In this document: piece by piece, positions 14,977 through 26,345 of the stretch | How positions within the stretch are numbered: position 1 is the stretch's first letter | How the letters are laid out: the number at the start of each line of letters is the position of its first letter | From: Hymenobacter gummosus | Lineage (GTDB): Bacteria > Bacteroidota > Bacteroidia > Cytophagales > Hymenobacteraceae | Length of the DNA stretch: 64,000 bases | NCBI RefSeq assembly: GCF_003970915.1 | Contig: NZ_RXOF01000018.1 | Span: 62,001 to 126,000 of the forward strand | Direction: 5' to 3' | Made by a program: the position numbers and the translations under genes | Notes under the pieces: generated by a model | What the model saw: only the letters and a program-made list of their open reading frames with translations | Told to the model about the DNA's origin: nothing | Databases searched by the model: none

Positions 14977-15718
14977 AATAGAAACCAAAAAAAACATTCC
15001 GCTGTCGCCGGCGGCCGACCTGAAAATGGGCGAGCGGCTGAAGCATGTGCGCCGGGCGCGGGGCCTCACGCAGCAGCAGCTGGCCGATGTAACGGGTATT
15101 GCCCGGGCAACCGTGGCTCAGCTGGAAAGCGAACGGCACCAGCCCAGCGCCGAGGTGCTGGAAAGCATCGTGCGGGAGCTGGGCATCAGCCGTAACTGGC
15201 TTTGGTTCGGAACCGGCCCGATGGAAGAGCACGCCAGCATGGGTAGCAACGTCAAAGTGATTCGCGACCTGGAAGGCGCTACCTTCTTGGACATTCCGCT
15301 GGTGAGCGTGAAGGTGCGGGGTAGCTTTCTCGACCTGATGGACGACGGCGGGGGCATCGAGCAGTTCGAGAGCCTGGACATTGCGCGCATCTACGACCCT
15401 ACTCCGGAGATGCTGAAATATGGTACGCTCGGCTTCGAGATTGACGGCGACTCGATGGAGCCGCAGCTTCGCACGGGTATGAAAGTAGTAGGTACCTGGG
15501 TGGCGCTGGAAAATGTGAAGTACATGACCAGCGGCGTGTACGTGGTGGCGTTCGGCAACCAGCTAACGATTAAGCGGGTCAAGAGCAACGACATCCTGGA
15601 GCGGGGCGTCCTAGTACTGCACGCCGACAACCCCAACGCCGGTAGCCTGCCCGTAGCGGCTAAGGATATCCGCTACGTGTGGAAGGTGGTGCGGATTTTT
15701 TACGCCGACGTGATATAA
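14969..15718 (+). CDS. CI/LexA-like phage repressor (XRE HTH plus S24 peptidase domain)
   Basis: A 249-residue protein with an N-terminal XRE helix-turn-helix (residues about 20-78, RLKHVRRARGLTQQQLADVT) and a C-terminal S24 peptidase domain. Catalytic Ser162 lies in GDSMEPQL and the general base Lys202 in LTIKRV, both in the expected context. Repressors of this type keep the prophage silent and undergo RecA-stimulated self-cleavage on DNA damage. It diverges from the Cro-like gene, and the operator palindrome lies directly upstream of and overlapping its start. The protein appears intact, which suggests that the switch is still under selection. Confidence 0.93.
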   Translation: MTTIETKKNIPLSPAADLKMGERLKHVRRARGLTQQQLADVTGIARATVAQLESERHQPSAEVLESIVRELGISRNWLWFGTGPMEEHASMGSNVKVIRDLEGATFLDIPLVSVKVRGSFLDLMDDGGGIEQFESLDIARIYDPTPEMLKYGTLGFEIDGDSMEPQLRTGMKVVGTWVALENVKYMTSGVYVVAFGNQLTIKRVKSNDILERGVLVLHADNPNAGSLPVAAKDIRYVWKVVRIFYADVI

Positions 15719-15739
15719 AAGCTGCTCAATTCTATCCCT

Positions 15740-16348
15740 ATGCGCTACAGAGAGCCTGAGAAGAAGACGTACTACGCCCGCGACATTTTCCGAGACTTGA
15801 GTAGTGCCCGCCCGGCCCTGGCCAAGCTAAAAGGTAAGGGGAAACTGTACGATGAACTAATCGATGTACTGCTGAATCTCGGGGAGGAAGACCCGTACCC
15901 GGCAAGTAAAGACCTGCAGCAACGCTTAGGCCTAAGTTCTGGCCGGCTGAAGAAGCTAATAGACGAGTTACACGAAGACTTTACAACAGGCATTCGGGAA
16001 GATGCGACGTTGTTGCAGTTTCCACTGGTAGAACACCACTTCTATGTGAAGGGGTACAACGATTCTGTGTCGTTCAACTGCCAGCTTCCGGTTACACCAC
16101 GAGTTGGGGAGGAACTAGGCCTGCCTTTCGTCGGTGTATTTCTGGAAGGTCGCTGCTATGTAACGGAGGTAAAATACCTTCTCGACAATGGCAAGGTCAC
16201 AGTTGATGTGTGGGCACGGGTTGGCTCATACAATGAACACAGGGAGTACCTGCGTGCCAGAGGCGAGTTTGAGGGGACTTTGCGATGGGACAACAAGTTT
16301 CAACACGACTTCACCACAGACGAACAACTCAAAAAAATTTATCATTAA
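15740..16348 (+). CDS. Hypothetical protein downstream of repressor
   Basis: A 202-residue protein starting 21 bp after the repressor stop, so probably co-transcribed with it. Residues about 52-85 (ASKDLQQRLGLSSGRLKKLIDELHEDF) look like a winged helix-turn-helix. The C-terminal half is beta-rich and ends in a charged helix (HDFTTDEQLKKIYH). It is AT-richer than flanking genes. No named family is recognised. A second lysogeny-associated regulator or a superinfection or defence function would both fit the place. Confidence 0.55.
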   Translation: MRYREPEKKTYYARDIFRDLSSARPALAKLKGKGKLYDELIDVLLNLGEEDPYPASKDLQQRLGLSSGRLKKLIDELHEDFTTGIREDATLLQFPLVEHHFYVKGYNDSVSFNCQLPVTPRVGEELGLPFVGVFLEGRCYVTEVKYLLDNGKVTVDVWARVGSYNEHREYLRARGEFEGTLRWDNKFQHDFTTDEQLKKIYH

Positions 16349-16465
16349 CGGGGCCCTGCCTAATAGCCACCAGCAATGGGACACAAACCGGGACAAAATT
16401 TGATAAAACTGCGTTATTAGCCGCTATAAGCGGTTATTGCGCACCCAGGAGGGAGCGCAGCAATG

Positions 16466-16497
16466 AAATACCCGCCAATCGGCGGGTATTTTTGTTT
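16466..16497 (+). terminator. Rho-independent terminator at the right edge of the phage region
   Basis: AAATACCCGCC (16466-16476), a 4-nt loop, GGCGGGTATTT (16481-16491), then a T-rich tail. It ends the repressor transcript. Core genes follow. Confidence 0.85.
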
Positions 16498-16626
16498 TCA
16501 GGTCCTGCCAAAGCCAGGCAGGTTGCTTTCCACAACGGCAGCGACGAAAGCGAGGGGCGGAAAGAATATCAGGCTGCGGGCTCGGCGACCTTCGTAGAGC
16601 GTAATTTCAACACGAGCCCCGGCAAC

Positions 16627-18132
16627 ATGCACACATCTGACTACGACGCGGTGGTGGTGGGCTCCGGCCCGAACGGGCTGGCGGCGGCCATTGTGCTGCA
16701 GCAGGCCGGCCTCGCGGTGCTGCTCATCGAAGGCCACAAGCAAATCGGCGGCGGCCTGCGCACGGCCGAGCTGACGCTGCCTGGCTTCCGCCACGACGTT
16801 TGCTCGGCCATTCACCCGCTGGCCGCCGGCTCACCCTTCTTCCAGACCTTGCCGCTGGCGCGTTACGGCCTGCAGTACCTCACGCCGCCGGTAGCGGCCG
16901 CCCACCCCTTCGATGACGGGCGGGCCGCGGCGGTAATGAATTCGCTGGAGGACACTGCCCGCCGCCTGGGCCCCGACGAGCAGGTCTACCGGCAGTTGCT
17001 GGCGCCGTTGGTAGCCCGCTGGCCCCGCATCGGGGCCGATGTGCTGGGGCCGCTGCAGGTGCCGCAGCACCCATTGGACCTGGCGCGGTTTGGCCTGGCG
17101 GCCCTACAGCCCGCCACGCTGCTGGCCCGGCGCTTCCGGGCGGAGGCGGCCAAGGGGCTGTTTGCGGGCATGGCCGCCCACGCCATTCAGCCGCTCGAAA
17201 ACCTGACTACCGCGGCCATCGGCTTGGTGCTGCTGATTGCGGCCCACCGGCAGGGCTGGCCGCTGCCCCGAGGCGGCTCCCAGAGCATTGCCGACGCGCT
17301 GGCCGCGCACTTCGTGGCCCTGGGCGGCAAAATTGAGACGGGCACCTACGTCAACTCGCTGCAGCAGCTGCCCGTCGCCCGGGCCGTGCTCTTCGACGTG
17401 ACGCCGGCCCAGCTGCTGCGCATTGCTGGCCACAGCCTCTCCGACGTGTACCAATGGCAGCTACGCCGCTACCGCTACGGCATGGGCGTGTTCAAAGTCG
17501 ACTGGGCGCTGGCCGAGCCGGTGCCGTGGACGGCCCCCGAGTGCCGGCAGGCCGGCACGGTGCACCTGGGCGGCACGCTGGCGGAAATTGCGGCGGGTGA
17601 AAGAGACGCTGCCCGTGGCCGGCACCCCGAGCGGCCCTTCGTGCTGCTGGCCCAGCAAAGCTTATTCGATGACACCCGCGCCCCGGCGGGGCAGCACACG
17701 GCCTGGGGCTACTGCCACGTGCCCAACGGCTCGAAGGTGGACATGACCGCGGCCATTGAGCGGCAGGTGGAGCGGTTTGCGCCGGGCTTTCGGGAGCGAA
17801 TCATCGGCCGGCACACTTTCGACACTGCGGAGCTCGAAACCTACAACCCTAATTACGTCGGCGGCGACATCAACGGCGGCCGGCTGGATCTGACGCAGCT
17901 GTTTACCCGGCCGGCCTTGCGCGCCTCGCCCTACCGCACATCCAAGCCCGGCTTGTACCTGTGCTCCTCGGCCACCCCGCCGGGCGGTGGCGTGCACGGC
18001 ATGTGCGGCTACCACGCCGCCCGCCGCGCCCTGCGCGACGTGTTTGGCCTGTCCGCCAGCCCGCTTTACCAAGAAAGCCCGGCGCCAGGACAAGCCACAT
18101 CGGCCAGGCATATGGCCGGTGGAAACAGCTAA
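16627..18132 (+). CDS. FAD-dependent oxidoreductase, phytoene desaturase-like
   Basis: A 501-residue protein from the ATG at 16627 (MHTSDYDAVVVGSGPNG). The longer frame from 16285 runs through the phage terminator and is rejected. The dinucleotide-binding motif VVVGSGPNGLAAAIVLQQAG is followed by the Glu-containing LLIEGHKQIGGGLRT that contacts ribose. The C-terminal GGDINGG, then SSATPPGGGVHGMCGYHAAR (the second FAD contact) complete the amine-oxidase/phytoene desaturase-like fold. Members oxidise or isomerise carotenoids or other hydrophobic compounds; the substrate here is unknown. It stands alone, followed by a hairpin at 18200-18244. Confidence 0.85.
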   Translation: MHTSDYDAVVVGSGPNGLAAAIVLQQAGLAVLLIEGHKQIGGGLRTAELTLPGFRHDVCSAIHPLAAGSPFFQTLPLARYGLQYLTPPVAAAHPFDDGRAAAVMNSLEDTARRLGPDEQVYRQLLAPLVARWPRIGADVLGPLQVPQHPLDLARFGLAALQPATLLARRFRAEAAKGLFAGMAAHAIQPLENLTTAAIGLVLLIAAHRQGWPLPRGGSQSIADALAAHFVALGGKIETGTYVNSLQQLPVARAVLFDVTPAQLLRIAGHSLSDVYQWQLRRYRYGMGVFKVDWALAEPVPWTAPECRQAGTVHLGGTLAEIAAGERDAARGRHPERPFVLLAQQSLFDDTRAPAGQHTAWGYCHVPNGSKVDMTAAIERQVERFAPGFRERIIGRHTFDTAELETYNPNYVGGDINGGRLDLTQLFTRPALRASPYRTSKPGLYLCSSATPPGGGVHGMCGYHAARRALRDVFGLSASPLYQESPAPGQATSARHMAGGNS

Positions 18133-18199
18133 CAAGTCTACGCGCTGAGGCCGCTGCCAGGTCAGCCCGGCGGATCAATCCAAGGTCCTGTTATAAGAG

Positions 18200-18244
18200 G
18201 AGCCGCGGGCAGATTCAACGCGTAGCTGAGCCTGCCCGCGGCTC
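18200..18244. terminator. Hairpin, possible bidirectional terminator
   Basis: The perfect 13-bp arms GAGCCGCGGGCAG (18200-18212) and CTGCCCGCGGCTC (18232-18244) enclose a 19-nt loop. It lies between convergent genes. No T-run follows, so termination is less certain. Confidence 0.5.
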
Positions 18245-18304
18245 GACCGTGGGGCCTATTGCAAGCGGGGGCGGGGTTGCCGAACCCGGCTGTAACGAAG
18301 CGGG

Positions 18305-18712
18305 TTAGGCTTCGTAGGAGAACTGAACCGATTGCCGGATTTCCGGGTTCAGGCTAAGGGCCACCGGGCAGGTGCGCGCCGCGTTTTCCAGCGTGGTGCG
18401 TTCTTTAGGCGAAAGCGCGGCGGGCATCTGGAATGCCACCTCGATTTCGCTGATCCGGCGCGGGTCCGCAGCCATGTGCTTGGTGACGCTCCACGTCACG
18501 CCGGTCAGGTCTAGCCCCTGGCGCTCCGCCACGATGCCCATGATGGTCATCATGCAGGAGCCGAGGGCGGCGCTGACCAGGTCGGTGGGCGAAAACGCCT
18601 CGCCGCGGCCGTGGTTGTCCACCGGCGCGTCGGTGTGGATGGTGGTGCCCGAGGCCGTATGCGTGGCTTCGGTGCGCAGCTGGCCGGCGTACCGGGCGGT
18701 GGCAGTGCTCAT
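18305..18712 (-). CDS. OsmC family protein
   Basis: A 135-residue protein from the ATG at 18710-18712 (MSTATARYAGQLRTEA). The longer frame to 18745 overlaps the next gene's promoter. OsmC/Ohr features are present: GEAFSPTDLVSAALGSCMMT with the first reactive Cys, and ENAARTCPVALSLNPEI with the second. These thiol-dependent peroxidases reduce organic hydroperoxides, and the CPVALSL type resembles the YhfA/SACOL-like OsmC subgroup. It is a single gene, divergent from the outer-membrane protein gene. Confidence 0.9.
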   Translation of the reverse strand: MSTATARYAGQLRTEATHTASGTTIHTDAPVDNHGRGEAFSPTDLVSAALGSCMMTIMGIVAERQGLDLTGVTWSVTKHMAADPRRISEIEVAFQMPAALSPKERTTLENAARTCPVALSLNPEIRQSVQFSYEA

Positions 18713-18822
18713 AAATTCAGAAAAACTACAGTCGGATGCGCCCAAATTTACGTACTTTCGAACAGGCCCGCCCCCTGCGGCCGGCCGCGCGTTTCCTTCC
18801 CATTCTGCCCGCTTCAGTTGCC

Positions 18823-19608
18823 GTGCGCCCCTTTCTATACTCTGCCTTCCTGCTCACGGCCGCCCTGCTGGCCTCCACTACGGCCGCCCAGGCCCAGGAG
18901 GCGCAGGACACCCCCGGCTACCAGAAGGAATTCACCTACGGCATCAACCTGAACACCAACGCCGGCCTTATCGGCGGGGTAGCCGTGCGCTCCACCCGCC
19001 GCATCACCGACGACTGGGCCCGGTTCTGGATTCTGGAGGGCGTGGAGGTGAAAACCCGCAAGGAGCAGCGCGTGCAGAACAACATCGGCGGGGTGTACGT
19101 GCGCGGCAAGACCAACTACCTCTTCGCCCTGCGCCCCACCGTGGGCGTGCAGCGTACCATCTTCCGCAAGGCGGCCGAGTCGGGGGTGGAGGTGGATGGC
19201 ATGCTGGGCGCGGGTCCGTCCATTGCCCTGCTGCTACCTTATTACATCTACTTCGACTACACGCCCAAGCCCGATCCGCAGACCAACCCTAACCCGCGCG
19301 AGGACATCCGGCCGGAGCAGTACGACCCGGTGAAGCACGCCGACGTTAGCCGGATATACGACCGGGCACCCATCTTCTCGGGCATCGGCGATGTGAAGCC
19401 CAACATCGGGGCGCACCTGCGCGGGGCACTGAACTTCGAGTACGGCCGCTACCGCGACGCCGTGGCGGGCGTGGAAGCCGGCATGCTGGTGGAAGCCTAT
19501 ACCAAGCGCCTGGTGACGCTGGAAGTGCCCCCCACGCCCACCGACAAGCTCAACAACAACGTCTTCACCTCGGTGTACGTGACGCTGTACATCGGTTCGC
19601 GCAAATAA
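18823..19608 (+). CDS. Outer-membrane beta-barrel-like secreted protein
   Basis: A 261-residue protein starting at GTG 18823, which gives a clean signal peptide (VRPFLYSAFLLTAALLAS, then TTAAQAQ/E). An ATG at 18736 would add 29 residues and lies upstream of a -7-like TACTTTCG box (about 18751), so I prefer the GTG. The mature part has many alternating strands (WARFWILEGVEVKTRK, NNIGGVYVRGKTNYLFAL, NVFTSVYVTLYIGSRK), consistent with an 8-10-strand outer-membrane barrel. The ligand is unknown. A strong hairpin with a T-rich tail follows at 19637-19684. Confidence 0.65.
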   Translation: MRPFLYSAFLLTAALLASTTAAQAQEAQDTPGYQKEFTYGINLNTNAGLIGGVAVRSTRRITDDWARFWILEGVEVKTRKEQRVQNNIGGVYVRGKTNYLFALRPTVGVQRTIFRKAAESGVEVDGMLGAGPSIALLLPYYIYFDYTPKPDPQTNPNPREDIRPEQYDPVKHADVSRIYDRAPIFSGIGDVKPNIGAHLRGALNFEYGRYRDAVAGVEAGMLVEAYTKRLVTLEVPPTPTDKLNNNVFTSVYVTLYIGSRK

Positions 19609-19636
19609 GCCGCTGCTTCACCCTCAATACCCACCC

Positions 19637-19684
19637 GCGCCGGCCGCCTGGAACCTTGCTTCCGGGCGGCCGGCGCGGCTTTTC
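19637..19684 (+). terminator. Rho-independent terminator
   Basis: GCGCCGGCCGCC (19637-19648) pairs with GGCGGCCGGCGC (19665-19676), followed by GGCTTTTC. It closes the beta-barrel gene. Confidence 0.7.
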
Positions 19685-19781
19685 GGACCCGGGCCGGCCG
19701 CATTTGCAACTACCCGGCGGGCTACGCTGTTAAGGCGGCACCGGCCGGCAATTATCTGCCGCGCCACAACTCGCTACCAAC

Positions 19782-19789
19782 TACCTTTG
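19782..19789 (+). promoter_or_regulatory. -7 box of the lipA promoter
   Basis: TACCTTTG matches the Bacteroidota TAnnTTTG box exactly and lies only 4 nt before the lipA ATG. The transcript would be leaderless if this box is used. No clear TTTG is seen upstream. Confidence 0.45.
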
Positions 19790-19793
19790 TAGG

Positions 19794-20696
19794 ATGGATA
19801 CTCTCCTGACCTTACCCGTCATTCAGCCCGAAGCGGCTGCGCCGGCCAAGCCCCGCAAGCCCGACTGGCTGCGCGTGAAGCTGCCCGTGGGCCCAGCCTA
19901 CGCCAACGTGCGCAAGCTGGTGGACGAACATAAGCTGCACACCATCTGCGAATCGGGCAACTGCCCGAACATGGGCGAGTGTTGGGGCGCCGGCACGGCC
20001 ACCTTCATGATCCTGGGCAACGTGTGCACGCGCTCCTGCTCGTTCTGCGCCGTGGCCACCGGCCGCCCCAACGAGTACGACCTCGACGAGCCCCGCCGCG
20101 TGGCCGAGGCCATCATGCTGATGAAGGTGAAGCACGCCGTCATTACCTCCGTCAACCGCGACGAGCTGAAGGACCGCGGCGCCAGCATCTGGTACGAGAC
20201 GGTGGTGCAGACCAAGCAACTCTCGCCCACGACGACCATCGAAACGCTGATTCCGGACGTGAAGGCCAACTGGGCCGCGCTGGACACGATGATTGCCGGC
20301 GGGCAGGAAGTGGTGTCGCACAACATGGAGACGGTGGGCAGCCTCTACCGCCTCGTGCGCCCGCAGGCCAAGTACGACCGCAGCCTGGAGCAGATTCGCC
20401 GCACCAAGGAAGCCGGCCACCGCACCAAGTCGGGCATCATGCTGGGTCTGGGTGAGCAGAAGGATGAGGTGTACAAGGCCATGGACGACCTGGTTGAAAA
20501 CGGCCTCGACATCCTCACGCTGGGCCAGTACCTGCAGCCCACCAAGCGCCATATCGAGGTAGCCGAGTTTATCCACCCCGACCTTTTTGCGCACTACAGG
20601 GAAGAAGGCCTGCGCCGCGGCCTGAAGTACGTGGAAAGCGGCCCGCTGGTGCGCAGCTCCTACCACGCCGAGCGGCACGTAAACGTGCCGATTTAA
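19794..20696 (+). CDS. lipA: Lipoyl synthase
   Basis: A 300-residue radical SAM enzyme that inserts two sulfurs into octanoyl-lysine on E2 and GcvH subunits to make lipoyl groups. Both iron-sulfur cluster motifs are present. The auxiliary cluster uses Cys52, Cys57 and Cys63 ([13 protein letters not shown]). The SAM cluster uses Cys78, Cys82 and Cys85 (CTRSCSFC). The C-terminal RSSY supplies the Ser ligand of the auxiliary cluster. Length and start agree with the family. It stands alone here, but gcvP, sucA and sucB, which belong to lipoate-dependent complexes, are in the same window. A symmetrical terminator follows at 20716-20751. Confidence 0.97.
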   Translation: MDTLLTLPVIQPEAAAPAKPRKPDWLRVKLPVGPAYANVRKLVDEHKLHTICESGNCPNMGECWGAGTATFMILGNVCTRSCSFCAVATGRPNEYDLDEPRRVAEAIMLMKVKHAVITSVNRDELKDRGASIWYETVVQTKQLSPTTTIETLIPDVKANWAALDTMIAGGQEVVSHNMETVGSLYRLVRPQAKYDRSLEQIRRTKEAGHRTKSGIMLGLGEQKDEVYKAMDDLVENGLDILTLGQYLQPTKRHIEVAEFIHPDLFAHYREEGLRRGLKYVESGPLVRSSYHAERHVNVPI

Positions 20697-20715
20697 GCCC
20701 TGGCTTCCCGCATAG

Positions 20716-20751
20716 AAAAGCCCGCTTCCGACGACCGGAAGCGGGCTTTTT
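20716..20751. terminator. Bidirectional rho-independent terminator
   Basis: AAAAGCCCGCTTCCG (20716-20730) and CGGAAGCGGGCTTTT (20736-20750) pair perfectly over 15 bp and carry A and T tracts on both sides. It serves the convergent lipA and lipoprotein genes. Confidence 0.9.
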
Positions 20752-20758
20752 CGTGGGC

Positions 20759-21391
20759 TTACATGCCAATGCGCTTCAGGTAGGCGTCGTTGTTGACGTA
20801 GAGCAGCAGGGCGCGCTGACCGGCGGGCACTAGCTGCAGGTTCTGCCGTACGGTGGCCAGTAGCCGCCTACTCTGCCGGCCCATGCGGTGACTCCAGAAC
20901 ACCACCACAGTATAATCGGCGGTGGTTTCAAGGCCTTGCAGGCGGCTGCCGCCCATGGTGCGGAAAAACGAGGCCAGCCGCGCAAACGACACGAGGCTGT
21001 CGGGCGGCGTCTGCGAGGCGGGTGGGAAATTGGCCTGGGCGTTGTCGTGGTTCCAGTTCAGGTTGGGAAAGCCACCGGCGTTGCAGTTGACGAAGTACGA
21101 TACCAGCCGGCCAGTCCGATCAAAGTACAGTACCTGCAGCGGCTGGGCGTGAAGCTGCAGCGTTGGGGCCTGCGGGGTGGGCTGGCGGCGCAGGAAAGTG
21201 TAGTAACTGGTATCGAGGGCGAGGCTCGTTGCCGGACTGAGCCCAACGCCGTAATCCTGGGCATACTGCCGCACCAGGGCAAAATCGACGGTTTCGGGCG
21301 TGCGGCGCAGGCCGTAGAGGGCGCTACAACCAGCTAGGCCGGCACTCAGCAACGGGGTGAGAAAGAGCGTGAGTCTGCCGGACGGGAGCAT
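20759..21391 (-). CDS. Putative lipoprotein
   Basis: A 210-residue protein from the ATG at 21389-21391. The signal peptide (LTLFLTPLLSAGLAGC) ends in a good lipobox with Cys about 21. Longer frames would read through the terminator hairpin of the upstream gene and are rejected. The mature part ends in RALLLYVNNDAYLKRIGM and has a middle region with FVNCNAGGFPNLNWN. The family is not recognised. It is convergent with lipA and shares the terminator at 20716-20751. Confidence 0.7.
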   Translation of the reverse strand: MLPSGRLTLFLTPLLSAGLAGCSALYGLRRTPETVDFALVRQYAQDYGVGLSPATSLALDTSYYTFLRRQPTPQAPTLQLHAQPLQVLYFDRTGRLVSYFVNCNAGGFPNLNWNHDNAQANFPPASQTPPDSLVSFARLASFFRTMGGSRLQGLETTADYTVVVFWSHRMGRQSRRLLATVRQNLQLVPAGQRALLLYVNNDAYLKRIGM

Positions 21392-21443
21392 AGGTGCAGA
21401 GATTTTGCCGGCAAGGTAGGTGGCCGCGGCGGCAATGCGGCGC

Positions 21444-21477
21444 ATAAAAAAGCCTCGTCCCGGCAGGACGAGGCTTT
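21444..21477 (-). terminator. Rho-independent terminator for the DUF4136 gene
   Basis: AAAGCCTCGTCC (21449-21460) pairs with GGACGAGGCTTT (21466-21477). Read on the minus strand, the stem is followed by a T-run. Confidence 0.85.
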
Positions 21478-21500
21478 CGGAGTAAAACCACCCCCGCGGC

Positions 21501-22097
21501 TTAGCGGCGGGCGGTATTTTCATTGGGCGGGAAGCTGCCCAGCACGCCCGTCACCAGGCGGTCCACTTCGGGCTCCGTCAGGGTCTGCTGGTCGACCTGG
21601 CTCTGGCCGTAGCCGCGCCACACCAGCTCCTTGCGCTTGGCATCCACGAAGTCGATAATGACGTTGCCGGCTTTGTAGTCCTGCACGGTCTGGTAAGGGC
21701 CGCGGCCCCAGCCGTACCAGTAGGGGTAGCCGTAAGGGCCGTAGTAAGGCGTGGCGGTGCGCTGCTTATCTTCCACGCGGGCCGAGTAGGCCACGTACAC
21801 GTCGGGGTTCTTGTCCACCTTGCTTAGGCCCTTGCGGGTCAGCTCGGCTTCCAGGGAGCGGCGCATGCGCTGGTCGAAAAAGGAGTTGTAGCCTTTGGCC
21901 GGGCCGCCCTCGGCGTCGGCGGGCTGCCCGGGGTACCAGGCCCAGGTCTTGTAGGCCCGGAAGTTCACGGCGTGGTCGAAATCGGTGCTAACGCCCACGC
22001 GGGGTACGGAGGCGCAGCCGGTGGCACCCAGCACCAGGCTCAGGCCCAGCGCCGCCAGGGCTACCGGGCGGGAAAACAATTGAGTGAAGCGTTTCAT
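21501..22097 (-). CDS. DUF4136 lipoprotein
   Basis: A 198-residue lipoprotein. The signal peptide has lipobox LGATGC (Cys about 28). The DUF4136 pattern follows: VSTDFDHAVNFRAYKTWAWYP at the start, LEAELTRKGL and DVYVAYSARVEDK in the middle, an aromatic Tyr/Gly/Trp-rich loop (PYYGPYGYPYWYGWGRGPY), and VIIDFVDAKRKELVWRGYGQ near the end. DUF4136 proteins are periplasmic or outer-membrane lipoproteins, very common in Bacteroidota; their function is unknown. It is a single gene with its own terminator. Confidence 0.88.
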   Translation of the reverse strand: MKRFTQLFSRPVALAALGLSLVLGATGCASVPRVGVSTDFDHAVNFRAYKTWAWYPGQPADAEGGPAKGYNSFFDQRMRRSLEAELTRKGLSKVDKNPDVYVAYSARVEDKQRTATPYYGPYGYPYWYGWGRGPYQTVQDYKAGNVIIDFVDAKRKELVWRGYGQSQVDQQTLTEPEVDRLVTGVLGSFPPNENTARR

Positions 22098-22305
22098 GTC
22101 AGTAAGGCGGATTGGAAAAGCCCGCTGCGCAGGCCGCCGGAGGGCGGTTTGCGGGGCTGTTTTATCAACAATGCCGCCCCCTGGCTCGTTCCCTTTTTAT
22201 TGCATTCTGCGGCGGGCATGGCAGCATAGAAAGCCAATTTTATTTTGATATAGTGCAGCTAATGTCCATATTAGGAGTCCTATCCGCCCCGCTGCCTTCC
22301 CACCC

Positions 22306-22599
22306 ATGCTTCACCTGTTGCTTACTACCGCCCTGTTGCTGGGCGCCGCTGGCTTTGGACCGGCCCGTGGCCAGATTCCGCCCCTGGCCCAGCCGCCCGT
22401 AGAGCGTACCACCGGCACTACCTGCGGCCTGTACGCCCGCCCCAGCTCCCAGGCGCCTATGCTTACGGTGGTGCCGCCCGGCACGCTGGTGCAGGTGGTG
22501 GATTCGAGCAGTAAGGCGCATTTTGTGCGGGCCGTGTTCAGCAAAAACGGCAAGACCGTGTCGGGTTACCTGTTCCGGGCCTGCCTGGCCACACCTTAG
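22306..22599 (+). CDS. Secreted SH3-like small protein (paralogue A)
   Basis: A 97-residue protein with a signal peptide (LLLTTALLLGAAGFGPARG). The mature part follows a bacterial SH3-like pattern: TTCGLYARPSSQAPMLTVVPPG, then VQVVDSSSKAHFVRAVF and GYLFRACL. It has two Cys, which may be disulfide-bonded. A paralogue with the same pattern is encoded next at 22685. The role is unknown; SH3-like domains in the envelope often bind peptidoglycan or proteins. Confidence 0.65.
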   Translation: MLHLLLTTALLLGAAGFGPARGQIPPLAQPPVERTTGTTCGLYARPSSQAPMLTVVPPGTLVQVVDSSSKAHFVRAVFSKNGKTVSGYLFRACLATP

Positions 22600-22684
22600 A
22601 AAAATTATTTGCCCCATTGTCTCAAGGGGAAAGGGTAGGTGGCGCGTCTGTATTTTGCTATATTCCCGACGTAATCCACCCTCT

Positions 22685-22981
22685 ATGAACAAACCTGTAC
22701 TCTTCGTTTCGCTGCTTTTGCTGGCCGCTTGCAGCGCCGCCAAAGACGACGGCTCGGCCAGCCGCAGCAACAAGGCCCCGGTAGCCCACAACACCGTGGT
22801 CGACTGCACCCTCTACGACGGCATGAAAAAAGAATCGGCGCAGCTCATGGTCATTACTTCGGGCACCGAAGTACAGGTCATGGACACCGTCGACCAGTAC
22901 TTCGTGAAAGTACGCGCTACCAACGCCGGCAAAACCGAAACCGGCTACATGTACCGCACCTGCTTCAAGGGCAAGCGGTAG
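22685..22981 (+). CDS. SH3-like lipoprotein (paralogue B)
   Basis: A 98-residue protein from the ATG at 22685. The signal peptide has lipobox LLAAC (Cys16). The mature part (VVDCTLYDGMKKESAQLMV, then VQVMDTVDQYFVKVRA and GYMYRTCF) aligns along its length with the gene at 22306, including both Cys residues. The pair therefore comes from a tandem duplication, with one copy secreted and the other lipid-anchored. The function is unknown. Confidence 0.7.
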   Translation: MNKPVLFVSLLLLAACSAAKDDGSASRSNKAPVAHNTVVDCTLYDGMKKESAQLMVITSGTEVQVMDTVDQYFVKVRATNAGKTETGYMYRTCFKGKR

Positions 22982-23014
22982 CTGCCGTCATCAGTCCCCA
23001 ACACCTGAAACGAC

Positions 23015-23049
23015 AACGGCCCGGAACCTACTGGTTCCGGGCCGTTTGC
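23015..23049. terminator. Bidirectional terminator hairpin
   Basis: AACGGCCCGGAACC (23015-23028), loop TACT, GGTTCCGGGCCGTT (23033-23046). A 14-bp perfect stem between the convergent SH3-like gene and gcvP. Confidence 0.8.
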
Positions 23050-23069
23050 CTAAGCGGGTTAGCCGCTGC

Positions 23070-25997
<2,928 letters not shown>

Positions 25998-26046
25998 ACG
26001 GGAAACGGATGGTTGGCGGGAAATAGGCCCTGGGTTTAGGCCCTAA

Positions 26047-26078
26047 CAAAGGTAGCCCGAAAAGGCTTCACGCTTAAA
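26047..26078 (-). promoter_or_regulatory. Putative gcvP promoter
   Basis: On the minus strand a TTTA (26075-26078) is followed after 20 nt by TACCTTTG (26047-26054), an exact -7 box with one mismatch in the -33 box. The leader to the ATG at 25997 would be about 40 nt. Confidence 0.5.
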
Positions 26079-26345
26079 CCATTCCGCCGCGAAAAAGTGC
26101 CGGGCCGCCTGCTGCCTGGGCCCGCCTTCCGCGGCAGTGCTGCCGGCCCCAATGCGCCGGGTGTTGCCGGAAGTCGACTGTTCTGCTAGCTCTTTGAGAA
26201 ACAGGGCCTTGCTGGCTAGGTGCGAACAAAGGCTGGTAACGCAGAACATTTTGCTAAATAATTTAGTATATTAGCATAGCAATCAGCCACTGGTAAGCGC
26301 CTTGCGAGTGGCTGTGCTCGGATTTGTCACCTAACTGTTTTAGCA
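26055..26345. other. Intergenic region with AT-rich palindrome
   Basis: No gene is seen. CTAAATAATTTAG (26254-26266) is a perfect 6-1-6 inverted repeat inside an AT-rich patch, and may be an operator for the rightward gene at 26346. A 7-bp hairpin AGCCACT...AGTGGCT follows near 26285-26313. Confidence 0.4.

Noticed and set aside
16400-16460. A tRNA gene or clear attachment site at the right phage border
   Set aside because: There is a short imperfect palindrome around 16412-16434, but no cloverleaf or CCA-type 3' end is seen and no second copy is available for comparison.
16285-16626. N-terminal extension of the FAD oxidoreductase
   Set aside because: It would read through the phage-side terminator hairpin at 16466-16497 and place 114 residues before the FAD-binding motif, which normally begins near residue 10.
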